A DNA stretch of 64,000 nt from Mesorhizobium sp. (GTDB lineage Bacteria > Pseudomonadota > Alphaproteobacteria > Rhizobiales > Rhizobiaceae), in contig SAQL01000023.1 of the NCBI GenBank assembly GCA_004020645.1, forward strand, positions 38,281-102,280, read 5' to 3'. Positions 26,999 through 36,261 of this stretch are shown piece by piece. Both the position numbers and the translations under genes were made by a program. Within the stretch, counting starts at the first letter, position 1. The number at the start of each line of letters is the position of its first letter. The notes beneath the pieces are model-generated. The model did not search any database. It had not been told where the DNA came from and was given only the letters and a program-made list of their open reading frames with translations.

Positions 26999-28273
26999 AT
27001 GACCAAGCGAGAGAATAGGTTACGTGGTTCGGAGTTGAAAGCGTTGCTGCTGTCGGACGAGGACGGTTTTCGCAGGTTCTGCAGACAGTGGTGCAGGAGG
27101 TCCGGAACGCGAGCCGGCGGCCACCGGATGGGAACGGGGCCGCCGGTCATGCAACGGTGGGAGTGTGACTCAAACGTTGCGCGGTCAAAACCGGCAAGGC
27201 TTGGAATGGTTCCAGCGACATTATGGGTGCTGGCCACAGCCGCGGGCCAGGACCACATTAGCGCCAGAGGCAGTAGCTTGTATTACGATCTCACACACAA
27301 GGACGGCAGGATCACCGAGGGATCGGTGGTCGCCGAGTTGACCCAGGCGCTCGAGCGCAGGGGAGTGCCTTTCCATGTGGCAGTCGATGCGGCCGCAAGG
27401 GTGCAGGCGGGCGAGACCGTCGGCGTCGAGATCGAGCTGGTGTCTTCCAGCGAAGAATTCGAAGCCGAGATGGAAGCACGGGGCATCCATGCCGAATGGA
27501 TAGAGGGCGAATCACGCGAGCCGTTCACGCTCGACCTGGCGCCGAACCGCGAACGCTGGAGAGGTGTCTGGCCGAAGGCGGTCGCCAATCAGGAAATCCG
27601 CCTGGCCAAGATGTTCGCCACCGAGCCGGCCGCAGTGCGCCGAATGACCTTCGCAAATGTCGCGCAACCATCGCGTCGGTTCATCGCCACGCGGCCAACG
27701 CAGGTCTGCACCAGCTGCAGCCCGGGACATACGGAGCCGGAGCCGATCCTGCGAAGCCAGCTTCTGGGGTGGCGCATTACGTGCCCTTTGTGCGGAGACC
27801 ACCTCCGGGATGCCGGCGGTCGCGAACTCGCCTCCCCTTTCCGGCAATATCGGACTACCGCTCTTCGTGGCGAAAAGCTGCTCGACGATGAAGTCGAACG
27901 TGGTATCGGAACCTGGACATCGCCAGCCGAAATTGCCCGGCTTCTCCTGATGCGACGCATTCCAAGACCTATACCACGCGAGAGCGACCTTTGGCGCTTC
28001 CGGGTGCTCGGCGCAATCATCCCCGATCTCGACCGTGTCGTCGGCGCGGAACAGGAGAACCTGCCCACGCCTGCAAAGCCGATCCTGCCGCTTCACATGC
28101 GGCCCGCTCTGCTGGCGGGAATCGCCATCGTCGAGCGCGCTGGACCCGAAATGCTCCGAATGCTGCGTGGTCACACGATGGGTCACAATAGGGTCCGGTT
28201 CACTGACTCAGTCGAGAGCATGATAGCCCGAACTCGTAAGTGGAAAGCTTCATCGCAGATGCACTTAATTTGA
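26999..28273 (+). pseudogene. degenerate mobile-element gene: IS256-type start joined to a TniQ-like C-terminus
   Basis: The frame starts MTKRENRLRGSELKALLLSD. With a shift it continues into LQTVVQEV, as in IS256-family transposases, but that match ends after about 40 codons. The later part contains RRMTFANVAQPSRRFIATRP, then QVCTSCSPGHTEP and GWRITCPLCGDHL, the Cys-rich TniQ zinc-finger region of Tn7/Tn5053-like transposons, and runs to 28273. The middle (about codons 95-190, VVAELTQALERRGVPFHVAV) I do not recognise. The intact N-terminus of TniQ is missing. I read it as a junction between two decayed elements rather than a working gene. Confidence 0.55.
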
Positions 28274-28290
28274 GAATCCACCGCCCATGA

Positions 28291-28350
28291 TTCTCACGTT
28301 TAAATGCCAACCCTTAGCAAAACCGGCGCATTCTTACGTTTAACTGCCAA
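28291..28350. repeat. two near-identical 20-bp direct repeats after the TniQ-like gene
   Basis: TTCTCACGTTTAAATGCCAA (28291-28310) and TTCTTACGTTTAACTGCCAA (28331-28350) match at 18 of 20 positions, 40 bases apart. Repeated short sites like these occur at the ends of Tn7/Tn5053-like transposons, where the transposase binds. The position just after tniQ-like sequence fits. Confidence 0.5.
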
Positions 28351-28478
28351 GCGACATCTTCTTTGACACCACCCGCAACGGCAAGCGGCTGTATTGCGAC
28401 AGCCGAACCTGCGGCAATCGTGTCCACGCAGCTCGCTATCGCACCCGCACGGCGGAGCGATCGCAGTCGAAGGGCTGA
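28344..28478 (+). pseudogene. C-terminal remnant of a CGNR zinc-finger protein
   Basis: After a stop codon at 28341 the frame reads DIFFDTTRNGKRLYCDSRTC, then GNRVHAARYRTRTAERS and a stop. This is the CGNR zinc finger (pattern ..fyDtTrNgrRrWCdm..CGNR.k..r.R) that closes stress-associated CGNR/ABATE regulators. The N-terminal ABATE domain is absent. No start codon or ribosome binding site is present, so it is a fragment. Confidence 0.65.
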
Positions 28479-28567
28479 ATCGATGTTCGAAGTCTTGATA
28501 GGCTGGATTCGGCAAGCAATTACGTTCGACCGAGTTCTGTCTTCTCGCTCTCTCAAGGCAGCAAGCT

Positions 28568-29890
28568 TCACGCGTGCGGAGGCAATTCCGCGCCGTCACG
28601 CCAGGCTTGCCACCAGTCCCGCGCGCGGTGGTAGCGCAGGCTGAGCTGCGGCCCGAAGCTCATGTAGAATGGCGCCCGGTGGAGCGGCTCTATTCTCAGC
28701 GAGAGATCCTTTTCCGGGACGCCGAGCGCCCATTCGGAGAGGATGCCGCCGAGCATAGAGCCGGTCGGCACGCCGCGGCCCGACAGGCCGGTCAGCGCCA
28801 CCACCCCCGGCGCCAGCCCGTAAAGTCGCGGTATCGTGCGTTGCTGCATGTCGAGTTCGCCGAACCAGAAGTACTCCCAGTTGAGTTTGGTGCGGATCTG
28901 CGGATGCAGCCATTTCAGGCGATCGGTCATCAGCTGGCGCGTATAGCCGAAATCGCGGCCGCGCCGGCCCATCGGGAACATGGATGCCACGATGCGGCCT
29001 TCCGCGTTGTACTTGTAGACGAAAATATCGCCACGGCCGTCGTGGATCGAGGTATTGCGCGGCAACACGGTGCGGCGCTCCTCTTGCGACAGCGGCTGCG
29101 TCGCCGCCACGAACACGCGCATAATGCGGAAGCTGCGGTCGAGCTTCGGCCAGCCGCCCACCGTATAGGCCCCGGTGGCGAAGATCACCTTGTCGGCAAG
29201 CACGCCGCCCCTGGCGGTGACGGCGCGCCATTTGCCGGCCTCCGGCCTGACCTCGGTTACCGCCGAGCCGGTGTAGAGGCGTCCGCCTTCCTGAATGACC
29301 GCCTGCGCCAACCCGCGCGCATAGCCGAGCGGGTTGAGATGGCCGGCCTCTTCATGCATCCAGCCGCCGTGGAAGCGCGCGCTGCCGGTGATCGCCTCCA
29401 TCTCGGCCGGCTCGACGAAGCGGGTCCGAGCGCCGACGGCATTGTAATCGTCCGCCTTGCGTTTGAGCGCGTCGGTTGCCGACGGGTAGGCGGCGGCCTG
29501 GACGAAGCCGTTACGCACCCATTCGCACTGGATCTGGTAGCGCTCGATCATGTCGGCGACGCGGTCGGCGGCCCGGGTCTGGCGCTGGATCAGCCTCTCG
29601 GCCCAGGGTTCGCCGATGAGCTTGCGCAATTGCGGCAGGCTGAAATGGATGAAGGTCGGCGTGCAGTGGCCCGCATTTCGGCCCGAACCGCCGAAGCCGG
29701 CCTGCTCGGCTTCGAGCACCACGACCTTGACGCCGGCGCGCGCGAGTTCCAGCGCGGTGGTCATCCCGGTGTAGCCCGCGCCGACGACGCAGACATCGGC
29801 CTGCACCGTCTCGTCCAGCGGCCGCGTTGAAGGCGCTGCGCCCGCGGTCGCATACCAAAGCGTCACGTCGAACGGCGAGAATTTCGTCAC
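28568..29890 (-). CDS. FAD-dependent amine/amino-acid oxidoreductase (DadA/PuuB-like)
   Basis: The 440-residue product has an FAD dinucleotide fold at residues 30-60 (ADVCVVGAGYTGMTTALELA), then GFGGSGRNAGHCTPT and a C-terminal FAD segment (GVVALTGLSGRGVPTGSM). It resembles the gamma-glutamylputrescine oxidase and D-amino-acid dehydrogenase family of DAO flavoproteins. It oxidises the C-N bond of an amine or N-substituted amino acid. It is the last gene of the MarR-controlled uptake cluster, 12 bases after the second permease, so it presumably acts on the imported compound. A second DAO-family enzyme is encoded upstream at 33556-34887. Confidence 0.88.
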   Translation of the reverse strand: MTKFSPFDVTLWYATAGAAPSTRPLDETVQADVCVVGAGYTGMTTALELARAGVKVVVLEAEQAGFGGSGRNAGHCTPTFIHFSLPQLRKLIGEPWAERLIQRQTRAADRVADMIERYQIQCEWVRNGFVQAAAYPSATDALKRKADDYNAVGARTRFVEPAEMEAITGSARFHGGWMHEEAGHLNPLGYARGLAQAVIQEGGRLYTGSAVTEVRPEAGKWRAVTARGGVLADKVIFATGAYTVGGWPKLDRSFRIMRVFVAATQPLSQEERRTVLPRNTSIHDGRGDIFVYKYNAEGRIVASMFPMGRRGRDFGYTRQLMTDRLKWLHPQIRTKLNWEYFWFGELDMQQRTIPRLYGLAPGVVALTGLSGRGVPTGSMLGGILSEWALGVPEKDLSLRIEPLHRAPFYMSFGPQLSLRYHRARDWWQAWRDGAELPPHA

Positions 29891-29902
29891 GCGGGTGCCC
29901 TC

Positions 29903-30790
29903 TCAGCCGAGATCGCTGCGGGCGTCGAGCGCGTCGCGCAGGCCGTCGCCGATGAAGTTGAAGCTGGTGACGGCGAGCGTAATCGCGATGCCGGGAACGA
30001 TGGCCAGCCAGGGCGCGCTGCCCAGGTACTGCTGGGCGCCATTCAGCATGTTGCCCCAACTCGGCAGTGGCGGCTGGATGCCGTAGCCGAGGAAGCTGAC
30101 ATAGGCCTCGAGCAGGATCGCGCGGGCCACCGTCAGCGTGGCGGCGACGATGATCGGGCCGATGGCGTTGGGCAGGAGTTCGCGGAACATGATCCAGCGG
30201 TTGGAGAGGCCGAGCATGCGGGCGGCCAGGATGAAGTCGCGCTCGCGCAGCGAACGCACTTCCGTCGACACGATCCGCGCCACCTCCATCCAGGTCGTCA
30301 CCGCGATGATGACGGTGATCATCAGCGGGTCGGGCCGGATGAAGGCAGCAAGAGCCAGCAGCAGGAAGATGCTCGGAAAGGAGAGGAACGCGTCGGTAGA
30401 CCGCATCAGCACGGCGTCGACGCGGCCGCCATAATAGCCGGACAAGACGCCGATCACGGTGCCAATGACGGTGCTGATGAGCATCGCGCAGAACCCGACC
30501 AGCAGCGAGATGCGCCCGGCATGGAAAAGCCGGGCGGCGACGTCGCGTCCAAGCGGGTCGGTTCCGAAGATGTGCCCGCCGGTCATCGGCGGCGCGAAGC
30601 GGGCGCGCAGGTCGATGAACAGCTGGTCGTAGGGCAGGACGTATGGTCCAAACACGCAGGCGATGGTCAGCATCGCGATCATGACGACGCCGAACATCGC
30701 CAGCCGGTGGCGGCGGAAGCGCCGGGCGGTGCGGCTGCGCCACCATCTCTCCGGAGGCAGGTCGAAGTTTGCCGAGGTGACCGTGGACAT
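29903..30790 (-). CDS. oligopeptide/opine-type ABC importer permease (OppC/DppC)
   Basis: The 295-residue product has a long cytoplasmic N-terminus, one helix (LAMFGVVMIAMLTIACVFGP), the periplasmic segment with GTDPLGRDVAARLFHAGRIS (OppC signature) and the EAA loop around ERDFILAARMLGLSNRWIMF. It is the second permease of a PepT-type importer. The start at 30790 (MSTVTSANFDLPPERWW) lies 11 bases after the stop of the first permease; a frame that extends upstream to 31543 is a shadow of the preceding gene. Confidence 0.93.
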   Translation of the reverse strand: MSTVTSANFDLPPERWWRSRTARRFRRHRLAMFGVVMIAMLTIACVFGPYVLPYDQLFIDLRARFAPPMTGGHIFGTDPLGRDVAARLFHAGRISLLVGFCAMLISTVIGTVIGVLSGYYGGRVDAVLMRSTDAFLSFPSIFLLLALAAFIRPDPLMITVIIAVTTWMEVARIVSTEVRSLRERDFILAARMLGLSNRWIMFRELLPNAIGPIIVAATLTVARAILLEAYVSFLGYGIQPPLPSWGNMLNGAQQYLGSAPWLAIVPGIAITLAVTSFNFIGDGLRDALDARSDLG

Positions 30791-30801
30791 GATCGGGCTC
30801 C

Positions 30802-31752
30802 TCACGCCAGTCGGATGCGCGGGTCGACGAAGGCACTGACGAGATCGGCCAGCAGATTGCCGATCAGCACCAGCACGGCCGAAAACATCAGCAGTCCCAT
30901 CACGACCGGGTAGTCGTTGTAACCGAGGCTGTCCAGAAACAGCCGGCCCATGCCGGGCCAGGTGAACACCGTTTCCGTGACCAGCGCGCCGCCGAGCAGC
31001 GCCGGCACCTGCAGCCCCGCCAGTGTGATCATTGGCAGCAGCGCATTGCCCACGACATGCTTGAACAGCACGCGCCGCGGCGACAGGCCCTTGGCGCGCG
31101 CGGTCTTGATGAAATCCTGGTTGATGACGTCGAGCGTTGCGGTGCGCATGTAGCGGCTCCAGATCGCGACGTCGACCAAAGCGAGCACCGAAGCCGGCAG
31201 CACCAGATGCCAGAGCACGTCGCCGACGGAGCCGCTGCCGATCGTGTACATGTTTCCGGCCGGAAACCAGCCGAGGTTGAGCGAGAAAACGTATATGGCG
31301 ATGAGGCCGAACCAGAAGGTCGGCACCGACAATGCAATCATGGCGCCGACGGTCGCGACATAGTCGAAGATGGAATAGCGCCGAACCGCACCCAGGATGC
31401 CGATACAGACGCCGAGCGTCATGGCGATCGCCGCCGCGGTGCCCATCAGCAGCAGCGTTGCCGGCAGATGGTCGAGGATGACGGTCAGCACCGGGCGATT
31501 GTCGCGGAAGGACGCGCCCCAGTCGCCTTGCAGCAGATGCCACAGCCAGTCGGCATATTGCACGATGATTGGGCGGTTGAGCCCCATCTGCTCGGCAATG
31601 CGATCGAGATCCTGCTTGCTGATGCCCGGCGTCAGGGCGAACTGCGACATCGGCCCGCCCGGCGCGAGCAGCAGCACGAAATAGCCGATGATCGACACGA
31701 GGAACAGCAAGAGCAGGCTTTGCCCGATCCGCCCGACAATATAGCGCAGCAT
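30802..31752 (-). CDS. oligopeptide/opine-type ABC importer permease (OppB/DppB)
   Basis: The 316-residue product starts MLRYIVGRIGQSLLLLFLVS and has the OppB pattern: APGGPMSQF, LDRIAEQMGLNRPIIVQYAD, then six helices. The EAA loop (TARAKGLSPRRVLFKHVVGN) is followed by GLQVPALLGGALVTETVFTW. It forms the heterodimeric channel with the OppC-type permease. The ATG at 31752 is preferred to the upstream extension. It is preceded by the binding-protein gene with a 60-base gap. Confidence 0.93.
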   Translation of the reverse strand: MLRYIVGRIGQSLLLLFLVSIIGYFVLLLAPGGPMSQFALTPGISKQDLDRIAEQMGLNRPIIVQYADWLWHLLQGDWGASFRDNRPVLTVILDHLPATLLLMGTAAAIAMTLGVCIGILGAVRRYSIFDYVATVGAMIALSVPTFWFGLIAIYVFSLNLGWFPAGNMYTIGSGSVGDVLWHLVLPASVLALVDVAIWSRYMRTATLDVINQDFIKTARAKGLSPRRVLFKHVVGNALLPMITLAGLQVPALLGGALVTETVFTWPGMGRLFLDSLGYNDYPVVMGLLMFSAVLVLIGNLLADLVSAFVDPRIRLA

Positions 31753-31812
31753 GGTGATCGCCCGATGTTGGGGCCGGGTCGGGCGCAATCGCCCGACCCG
31801 GCCTGATTGCGG

Positions 31813-33483
31813 TCAGGCGTTCCAGTACCAGGTGCCGATATTCCAGGTGTCGATGCGGTTGTTGACGTTGGGGGTGAAGCCCATCAGCTCCTTCTTGCGG
31901 CCGCGCACCGTCGTGTATTGGAACAGCGGCAGCAGCGGCAGGTCATTGCGCACAACTTCCTGCAGCTTCAGGTAGGAGGCCTTGCGCTCCTCCGGCACCA
32001 GGGAATTGCCGCCTTCCTGCAGCAGCTTGTCGACCTCGGGGCTGTCGTATTGCCAGGTGTTCTGTCCGGCGCCTCCCTTCGCCCCGCTCGACGTCGATGC
32101 GAAGTAATCCGACGTGTCGGGATCGGGGCCAGTCAGGAAGTCGATGCCGACAATGACGCTGTCGAACTGCGACATCATCCAGTATTCGCCCCACATCACG
32201 GCTGGCGGCAGATTCGAGATGGCCATCTCGACGCCGATCTCCTTGAACGACTGTTGGATGAACTGCTGCGCCTGTTCGCGAATGTGGTTTCCCGCGGTGG
32301 TCGAGCAGGTGAAGGCGAGCTTGACCCCATCCTTGGCCCTGACGCCGTCGCCGCCGTCGACCCAGCCGGCCTCGTCCAGCAGCGCCTTGGCCTTGTCCAG
32401 GCTGAACTCGTGCTTGGGCAGGTCGGGATTGAAGTAGAACGATTGCTGCGGCATGTAGCTCTCGGTCGGCTGGGGCAGGCCGTAATAGAGCGCGTCGATG
32501 ATCGCCTGCTTGTCGATCGCGTGGTAGAGCGCCGCACGCACCGCAGGATCCTGGAATTGCGGCCGACCCATATTGAGCGTGAAGCTTTCGACGGTGCTGC
32601 CCGCGACGAGTTCGATCTCGCGATCGGCAAGCCCCTTGGCTTCTTCATAGTGGTCCGGCGTGATCCACTGCAGGCCGGTAATGTCGATGTCGCCCGACTT
32701 GAACTGCGTGTAGAGCACGTTGAGGTCGGGGATGTATTTGATGATGGCGCGCTCGAGATAGGGGCCTTCGCCGAAATAGTCCGGGTTGGCGACGAGTTCG
32801 ATGTGATCGCCGGCGACCCGGTTGCCCCATTTGAACGCGCCGGTGCCGATCGGCGCATTGTTGAACGGCGCGGTGTTCTTGTCGGCCGCCTCGCCCAGCG
32901 CATGTTTGGGAACGATGAAAGTCGACGCCAGGATCGACGGATAGGGCGCATAGGTCTTTTCCATCCGCCAGGTGATCTCGGTCGGCGAGACGACCGAGAT
33001 GTCGCGTACGAGGTCGTGGCCGGCCCGGCGCCAGCTGCGGAAATCGGGATCAACCATCAGGTCCAGCGTGAACTTGACGTCTTCGGCCGTGAAGGGCTGT
33101 CCGTCGTGCCATTTGACGCCGTCGCGCAGCTTGACCTTCCAGTTGAGGCCGTCTGCGGAGATGCCGCCATTCTCGACCGTCGGCACCTCGGCCGCCAGCG
33201 CGGGCGTGAACTTGCCGTCGGGATCGACGTTGAACAGCGGATCGAAAACCGCAAAATGCACGCCTTCGTCGACCTCGATATGCAAGAGATGCGGGTTGAA
33301 CACCGTCGGCTCCTGCGAGAAACCGACGATAAGCTGTCCCGTCGGCTTGTCAGGCGCGGCGGCAGAGGCGGGGCCGCGGCCGATGAGCGCGGGCGCCGCG
33401 AGGCTGGCGCCGGTGGCGGCGATCAAGCCGAGGGCTTTGCGGCGGCTTATGTCATGAAACAATCTTGTCTGGTCGGTGGCCAT
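31813..33483 (-). CDS. ABC importer solute-binding protein (SBP_bac_5), Tat-exported
   Basis: The 556-residue product has a twin-arginine signal peptide (SRRKALGLIAATGAS, Arg14-Arg15, processing near PASAAA). The mature part has the family-5 binding-protein pattern: GFSQEPTVFNPHLLH, GVKWHDGQPFTAEDVKFTLD, TEITWRMEKTYAP and APIGTGAFKWG. It binds peptides, opines or similar compounds in the periplasm for the OppBC-type permeases. Tat export is unusual but known in this family. It follows the DadA-like gene in the same direction. Confidence 0.92.
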   Translation of the reverse strand: MATDQTRLFHDISRRKALGLIAATGASLAAPALIGRGPASAAAPDKPTGQLIVGFSQEPTVFNPHLLHIEVDEGVHFAVFDPLFNVDPDGKFTPALAAEVPTVENGGISADGLNWKVKLRDGVKWHDGQPFTAEDVKFTLDLMVDPDFRSWRRAGHDLVRDISVVSPTEITWRMEKTYAPYPSILASTFIVPKHALGEAADKNTAPFNNAPIGTGAFKWGNRVAGDHIELVANPDYFGEGPYLERAIIKYIPDLNVLYTQFKSGDIDITGLQWITPDHYEEAKGLADREIELVAGSTVESFTLNMGRPQFQDPAVRAALYHAIDKQAIIDALYYGLPQPTESYMPQQSFYFNPDLPKHEFSLDKAKALLDEAGWVDGGDGVRAKDGVKLAFTCSTTAGNHIREQAQQFIQQSFKEIGVEMAISNLPPAVMWGEYWMMSQFDSVIVGIDFLTGPDPDTSDYFASTSSGAKGGAGQNTWQYDSPEVDKLLQEGGNSLVPEERKASYLKLQEVVRNDLPLLPLFQYTTVRGRKKELMGFTPNVNNRIDTWNIGTWYWNA

Positions 33484-33555
33484 GTCATGCTCCTCTGTGG
33501 TTGCGGTTCAGACCTCATTATCGATCCGCCCTTCTGCCGGAGCGGCTTGTCTTCG

Positions 33556-34887
33556 TTAGAACCCGCTGATCAGCTCGATCTTCGATCCGTCGCTGAATCG
33601 CGAGAAGCGGAAGGCGCCGGGGTCGACGATGGGTGCGCGATTGATGACGATGTCGGCCATGAGCCGCCCGGCCGCCGGGCCGATGCCGAAGCCATGGCCG
33701 GAAAAGCCGGTCGCGATGTGAAAGCCGGGGATGGTGTCGATCGCCGAGATCACTGGAACGGCATCCGGGGTGACGTCGATGTAGCCCGCCCAGCGCTGCG
33801 CGATCTCGGCTTTCGCGAAGACCGGAAAGGCCTGGGCAAGCTCCACCAGCGCGTCGTCGGCGAGCTTCTTCGACGGCTTGGGATCGAGCACGCGGTTGTA
33901 TTCGAAGGGACTTGGCTCGTCGAGAGCCCACCGGCTGGGGATGCGCGCCTCGTCGAAGAAGCGGCCGCCGAGCCGGAACCGCAGCGAACGCCATTCGGCG
34001 CGCAGCGCCGGGACGAAGTCGGCCGCGTAGCGGAAGCTCTTTGGCACGATGTCGACGACGTTCTCGTGCCCGGACGCGATGGTGTAGCCGCCATCCCTGC
34101 GCTTGCGGACCGCGAAGCTCTTCGCCCAGATCGCCTGCTCCGGCCCGCCTTCGAGAGGCTTGGTGCGGATCACCGAATTCATCACCTTGAGCTGCGGCAG
34201 TCGCAGGCCGTGATTGCCGGATAACAGGCTCGACCAGGCCCCGCCGGCCAGCACCACCGCGTCGCAGGCGATCGGGCCCCGTTCGGTGACCACGCCCGAG
34301 ATCTTCCCGGCACGGGTCTCGATGCCGCGCACCGCGCATTCTGTGAGCACCGCCGCACCCTTGCGCCGCGCTGCCTCGGCGATCGCCGGAGCAGCCCTCT
34401 GCGGCTCGGCGCGACCGTCGGCGGGGGTGTAGAGCGCGCCCTTGATGTCCAGTTGCGAAGAGGGAAACATCGCCTTGAACTCGGCACGGCTGAGCATGCG
34501 CGATTCGAGCTGATACGGTTCGAGATTGCGGCTCCAGCGCTCGTGGTCGGCATAATCGCGATCGGTGGCGCAGGTGAAGATGATGCCGGCGCGCTTGTAG
34601 CCGGTGTCGGCTTCGACGCGTTTGTCGAGGTTGTTCCAGAGACGCAATGCTTCCGCCATCAGGGGCACCTCGCGCGGGTCCCGCCGCGAAATGCGCACCC
34701 ATCCCCAGTTTCGGCTCGACTGTTCGTGGCCGATGCCGCCCTTCTCGCACAGCGCCACGCTCAGGCCGCGCTCGGCAAGCTCCAGCGCGGTCGAACTGCC
34801 GATAATGCCGCCGCCGATGACGACGACGTCGACCTTTTCGGGCAATTCGGCATCGCCGTGAACGGGAACGACATAGGGGCCTGGCAT
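33556..34887 (-). CDS. FAD-dependent oxidoreductase of the DAO family (DadA-like)
   Basis: The 443-residue product has FAD motif DVVVIGGGIIGSSTALELAE near residue 20, QSSRNWGWVRISRRDPREVP, a substrate-domain region (AGYIDVTPDAVPVISA) and the final FAD segment FHIATGFSGHGFGIGPAAGR. It resembles D-amino-acid and sarcosine-type dehydrogenases and passes electrons to the chain or to oxygen. It lies one base after the SDR stop, in the MarR-headed operon. With the other flavoenzyme of the cluster it suggests oxidative cleavage of an N-alkylated amino acid (opine) or D-amino acid; that is inference from context. Confidence 0.87.
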   Translation of the reverse strand: MPGPYVVPVHGDAELPEKVDVVVIGGGIIGSSTALELAERGLSVALCEKGGIGHEQSSRNWGWVRISRRDPREVPLMAEALRLWNNLDKRVEADTGYKRAGIIFTCATDRDYADHERWSRNLEPYQLESRMLSRAEFKAMFPSSQLDIKGALYTPADGRAEPQRAAPAIAEAARRKGAAVLTECAVRGIETRAGKISGVVTERGPIACDAVVLAGGAWSSLLSGNHGLRLPQLKVMNSVIRTKPLEGGPEQAIWAKSFAVRKRRDGGYTIASGHENVVDIVPKSFRYAADFVPALRAEWRSLRFRLGGRFFDEARIPSRWALDEPSPFEYNRVLDPKPSKKLADDALVELAQAFPVFAKAEIAQRWAGYIDVTPDAVPVISAIDTIPGFHIATGFSGHGFGIGPAAGRLMADIVINRAPIVDPGAFRFSRFSDGSKIELISGF

Positions 34888-34888
34888 G

Positions 34889-35587
34889 TCAGTAGAATTC
34901 TTCCAATTGGCAGTTCAAAGTGAATTCGGCGACGCTCGCCTCGTTGGGCAGGTCGACGAGCATGGCGATGATGCGCGCAAGATCGGCCGGGTCGGTCATG
35001 TCGGCCGAAGCGCGCGCCTTCAGTGCGCGGGCCATGTCGGTGTCGACCAGGCCGGGACAAACCGCTGTCGCGCGGATGCCGGCATCGAAGCCCGCATGAC
35101 GGATGCCATGGGCGAGCGAGACAGCGGCGAACTTCGTCATCGAATAGAGGCCGGCGCCGGCGTGCTTGACCCGCTTGCCCGACAGCGAACCCAGGATGAT
35201 GACCCTGCCGCGTCCGCTGGCAGCGAGTTCGTTCCACGCGGCCTTCACCAGCCGGCGCGGCGCCTTGCAGTTGATCTCGAAGAGCCGGTCGAGCTCGCTG
35301 TCATCGGCCTCGATCACACTGTTGGTGCTGTTAATGCCGGCACTGGCGACAATGGCGTCGATCCGGCCGAAATGCGCCGCCGCGGCCGCAACCCAGCCGG
35401 CCTCGAGATTGCCGCCGCCGGCGTCGTAAGCATGGAGATGGACCGAAGCGGGATCGGCCCATTCAGGCAGGCGGGGATCGCGCAGGCCGAGCGACAGGCG
35501 CCATCCCTGGCGCAAGAGTTCCCGCGCCGTCGCCGCTCCGATACCGCGGCTCGCTCCGGAAACCAGTGCGACGCGCGACCCGCTCAT
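34889..35587 (-). CDS. short-chain dehydrogenase/reductase
   Basis: The 232-residue classical SDR has cofactor motif SGASRGIGAATARELL, the sequence SAGIN in place of NNAG, catalytic Ser in ILGSLSGKR and Tyr-x3-Lys in YSMTKFAAV. Its ATG overlaps the MarR stop by 4 bases and it ends one base before the DadA-like gene, so all three are co-translated. It would oxidise or reduce an alcohol/ketone produced from the imported compound. Confidence 0.88.
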   Translation of the reverse strand: MSGSRVALVSGASRGIGAATARELLRQGWRLSLGLRDPRLPEWADPASVHLHAYDAGGGNLEAGWVAAAAAHFGRIDAIVASAGINSTNSVIEADDSELDRLFEINCKAPRRLVKAAWNELAASGRGRVIILGSLSGKRVKHAGAGLYSMTKFAAVSLAHGIRHAGFDAGIRATAVCPGLVDTDMARALKARASADMTDPADLARIIAMLVDLPNEASVAEFTLNCQLEEFY

Positions 35588-36069
35588 GGCAGGCCCACGA
35601 TGCGCCGATAGGCGCGCTTGAGTATATCCATCAGTTGCTGCTGTTCGTCGGGGGAGATGAACTTGAAGAAATCCCTGGACTGCTGCGTCACCAGCGGGCG
35701 GATCTGTGCCGCAAGGGCGGCGCCCTTCTCGGTGATGTAGAGCTCCTGCACGCGGCTGTCGGTCGAGGACTGCCGCCGCAGGATCAGGCCATGGTCCTCC
35801 ATCTGCTCCATCAGCCGCCCGGTGGCGGAGCGGTCGCGCAGGATCAGTTCGGCGATGATCGAGGGGCGGATGCCGGGATGGCTGTCAACCAAAAGCAGCG
35901 TGGTGATCTTGCCGGTGCCCTTGGCCACTTCGAGACCTTCGAGCTTGTCGTCGAGATCGCGCGATACCGCGATGTTCATGGTGCGGATGTAGAAGCTCAG
36001 CGTGTCCTCGAGGACGTCCAGCGTGACGTCGGCGATCGATGTCGGCGGCGTTTTCGACCGTTGGTCCAC
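35584..36069 (-). CDS. MarR-family transcriptional regulator
   Basis: The 161-residue product has a winged helix with the MarR pattern: ITTLLLVDSHPGIRPSIIAE, LRDRSATGRLMEQMEDHGL, ILRRQSSTDSRVQELYITEK, then a dimerisation helix. It heads the regulator-SDR-oxidase transcript. A 21-bp dyad lies 117 bases upstream (36186-36206), and a 16/21 match to it stands 62 bases before the ABC ATPase gene (37968-37988). It therefore probably represses itself and the transporter genes until the substrate or a metabolite binds. Confidence 0.9.
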   Translation of the reverse strand: MDQRSKTPPTSIADVTLDVLEDTLSFYIRTMNIAVSRDLDDKLEGLEVAKGTGKITTLLLVDSHPGIRPSIIAELILRDRSATGRLMEQMEDHGLILRRQSSTDSRVQELYITEKGAALAAQIRPLVTQQSRDFFKFISPDEQQQLMDILKRAYRRIVGLP

Positions 36070-36185
36070 GCTTGCTCCCGCTCCTTTTGCACGGCGTTGC
36101 CGATCGCGGGGCGCAACAGACGCACCGCGACCCGGCAGCAGCCGGTCGTCAGGACATTTCCAGTCAGAAGCCGATCAAATGCCAT

Positions 36186-36206
36186 ATAGTGGACATTTGC
36201 AACTAT
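36186..36206. promoter_or_regulatory. MarR operator candidate, copy 1
   Basis: ATAGTGGACA-tttg-CAACTAT: half-sites ATAGT(G/T)G in inverted orientation around a variable centre. It lies in the promoter region of the marR-SDR-oxidase genes, and 16 of 21 bases match copy 2. Confidence 0.65.
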
Positions 36207-36261
36207 ATTTCCCGACTGGCGGCCGGGTTCTTTAAGAGGCTTCTATCGCCGGGAAGCCGGC

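Noticed and set aside
28291..28350. CRISPR array
   Set aside because: Only two 20-bp repeats 40 bases apart with a 20-base spacer and no cas genes. No array was seen elsewhere in the window.
28574..29830. 418-codon plus-strand frame
   Set aside because: Antisense to the FAD oxidoreductase at 28568-29890, which has the dinucleotide-binding motif.
29511..30836. 441-codon minus-strand frame across two genes
   Set aside because: Arg/Pro/His-rich alternative frame spanning the OppC permease and the oxidoreductase start; no conserved pattern.
31807..34224. 805-codon plus-strand open frame
   Set aside because: It runs antisense through the solute-binding protein and DadA-like genes, which have clear domain motifs. 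Its own product has repetitive, GC-driven composition without any recognisable domain.
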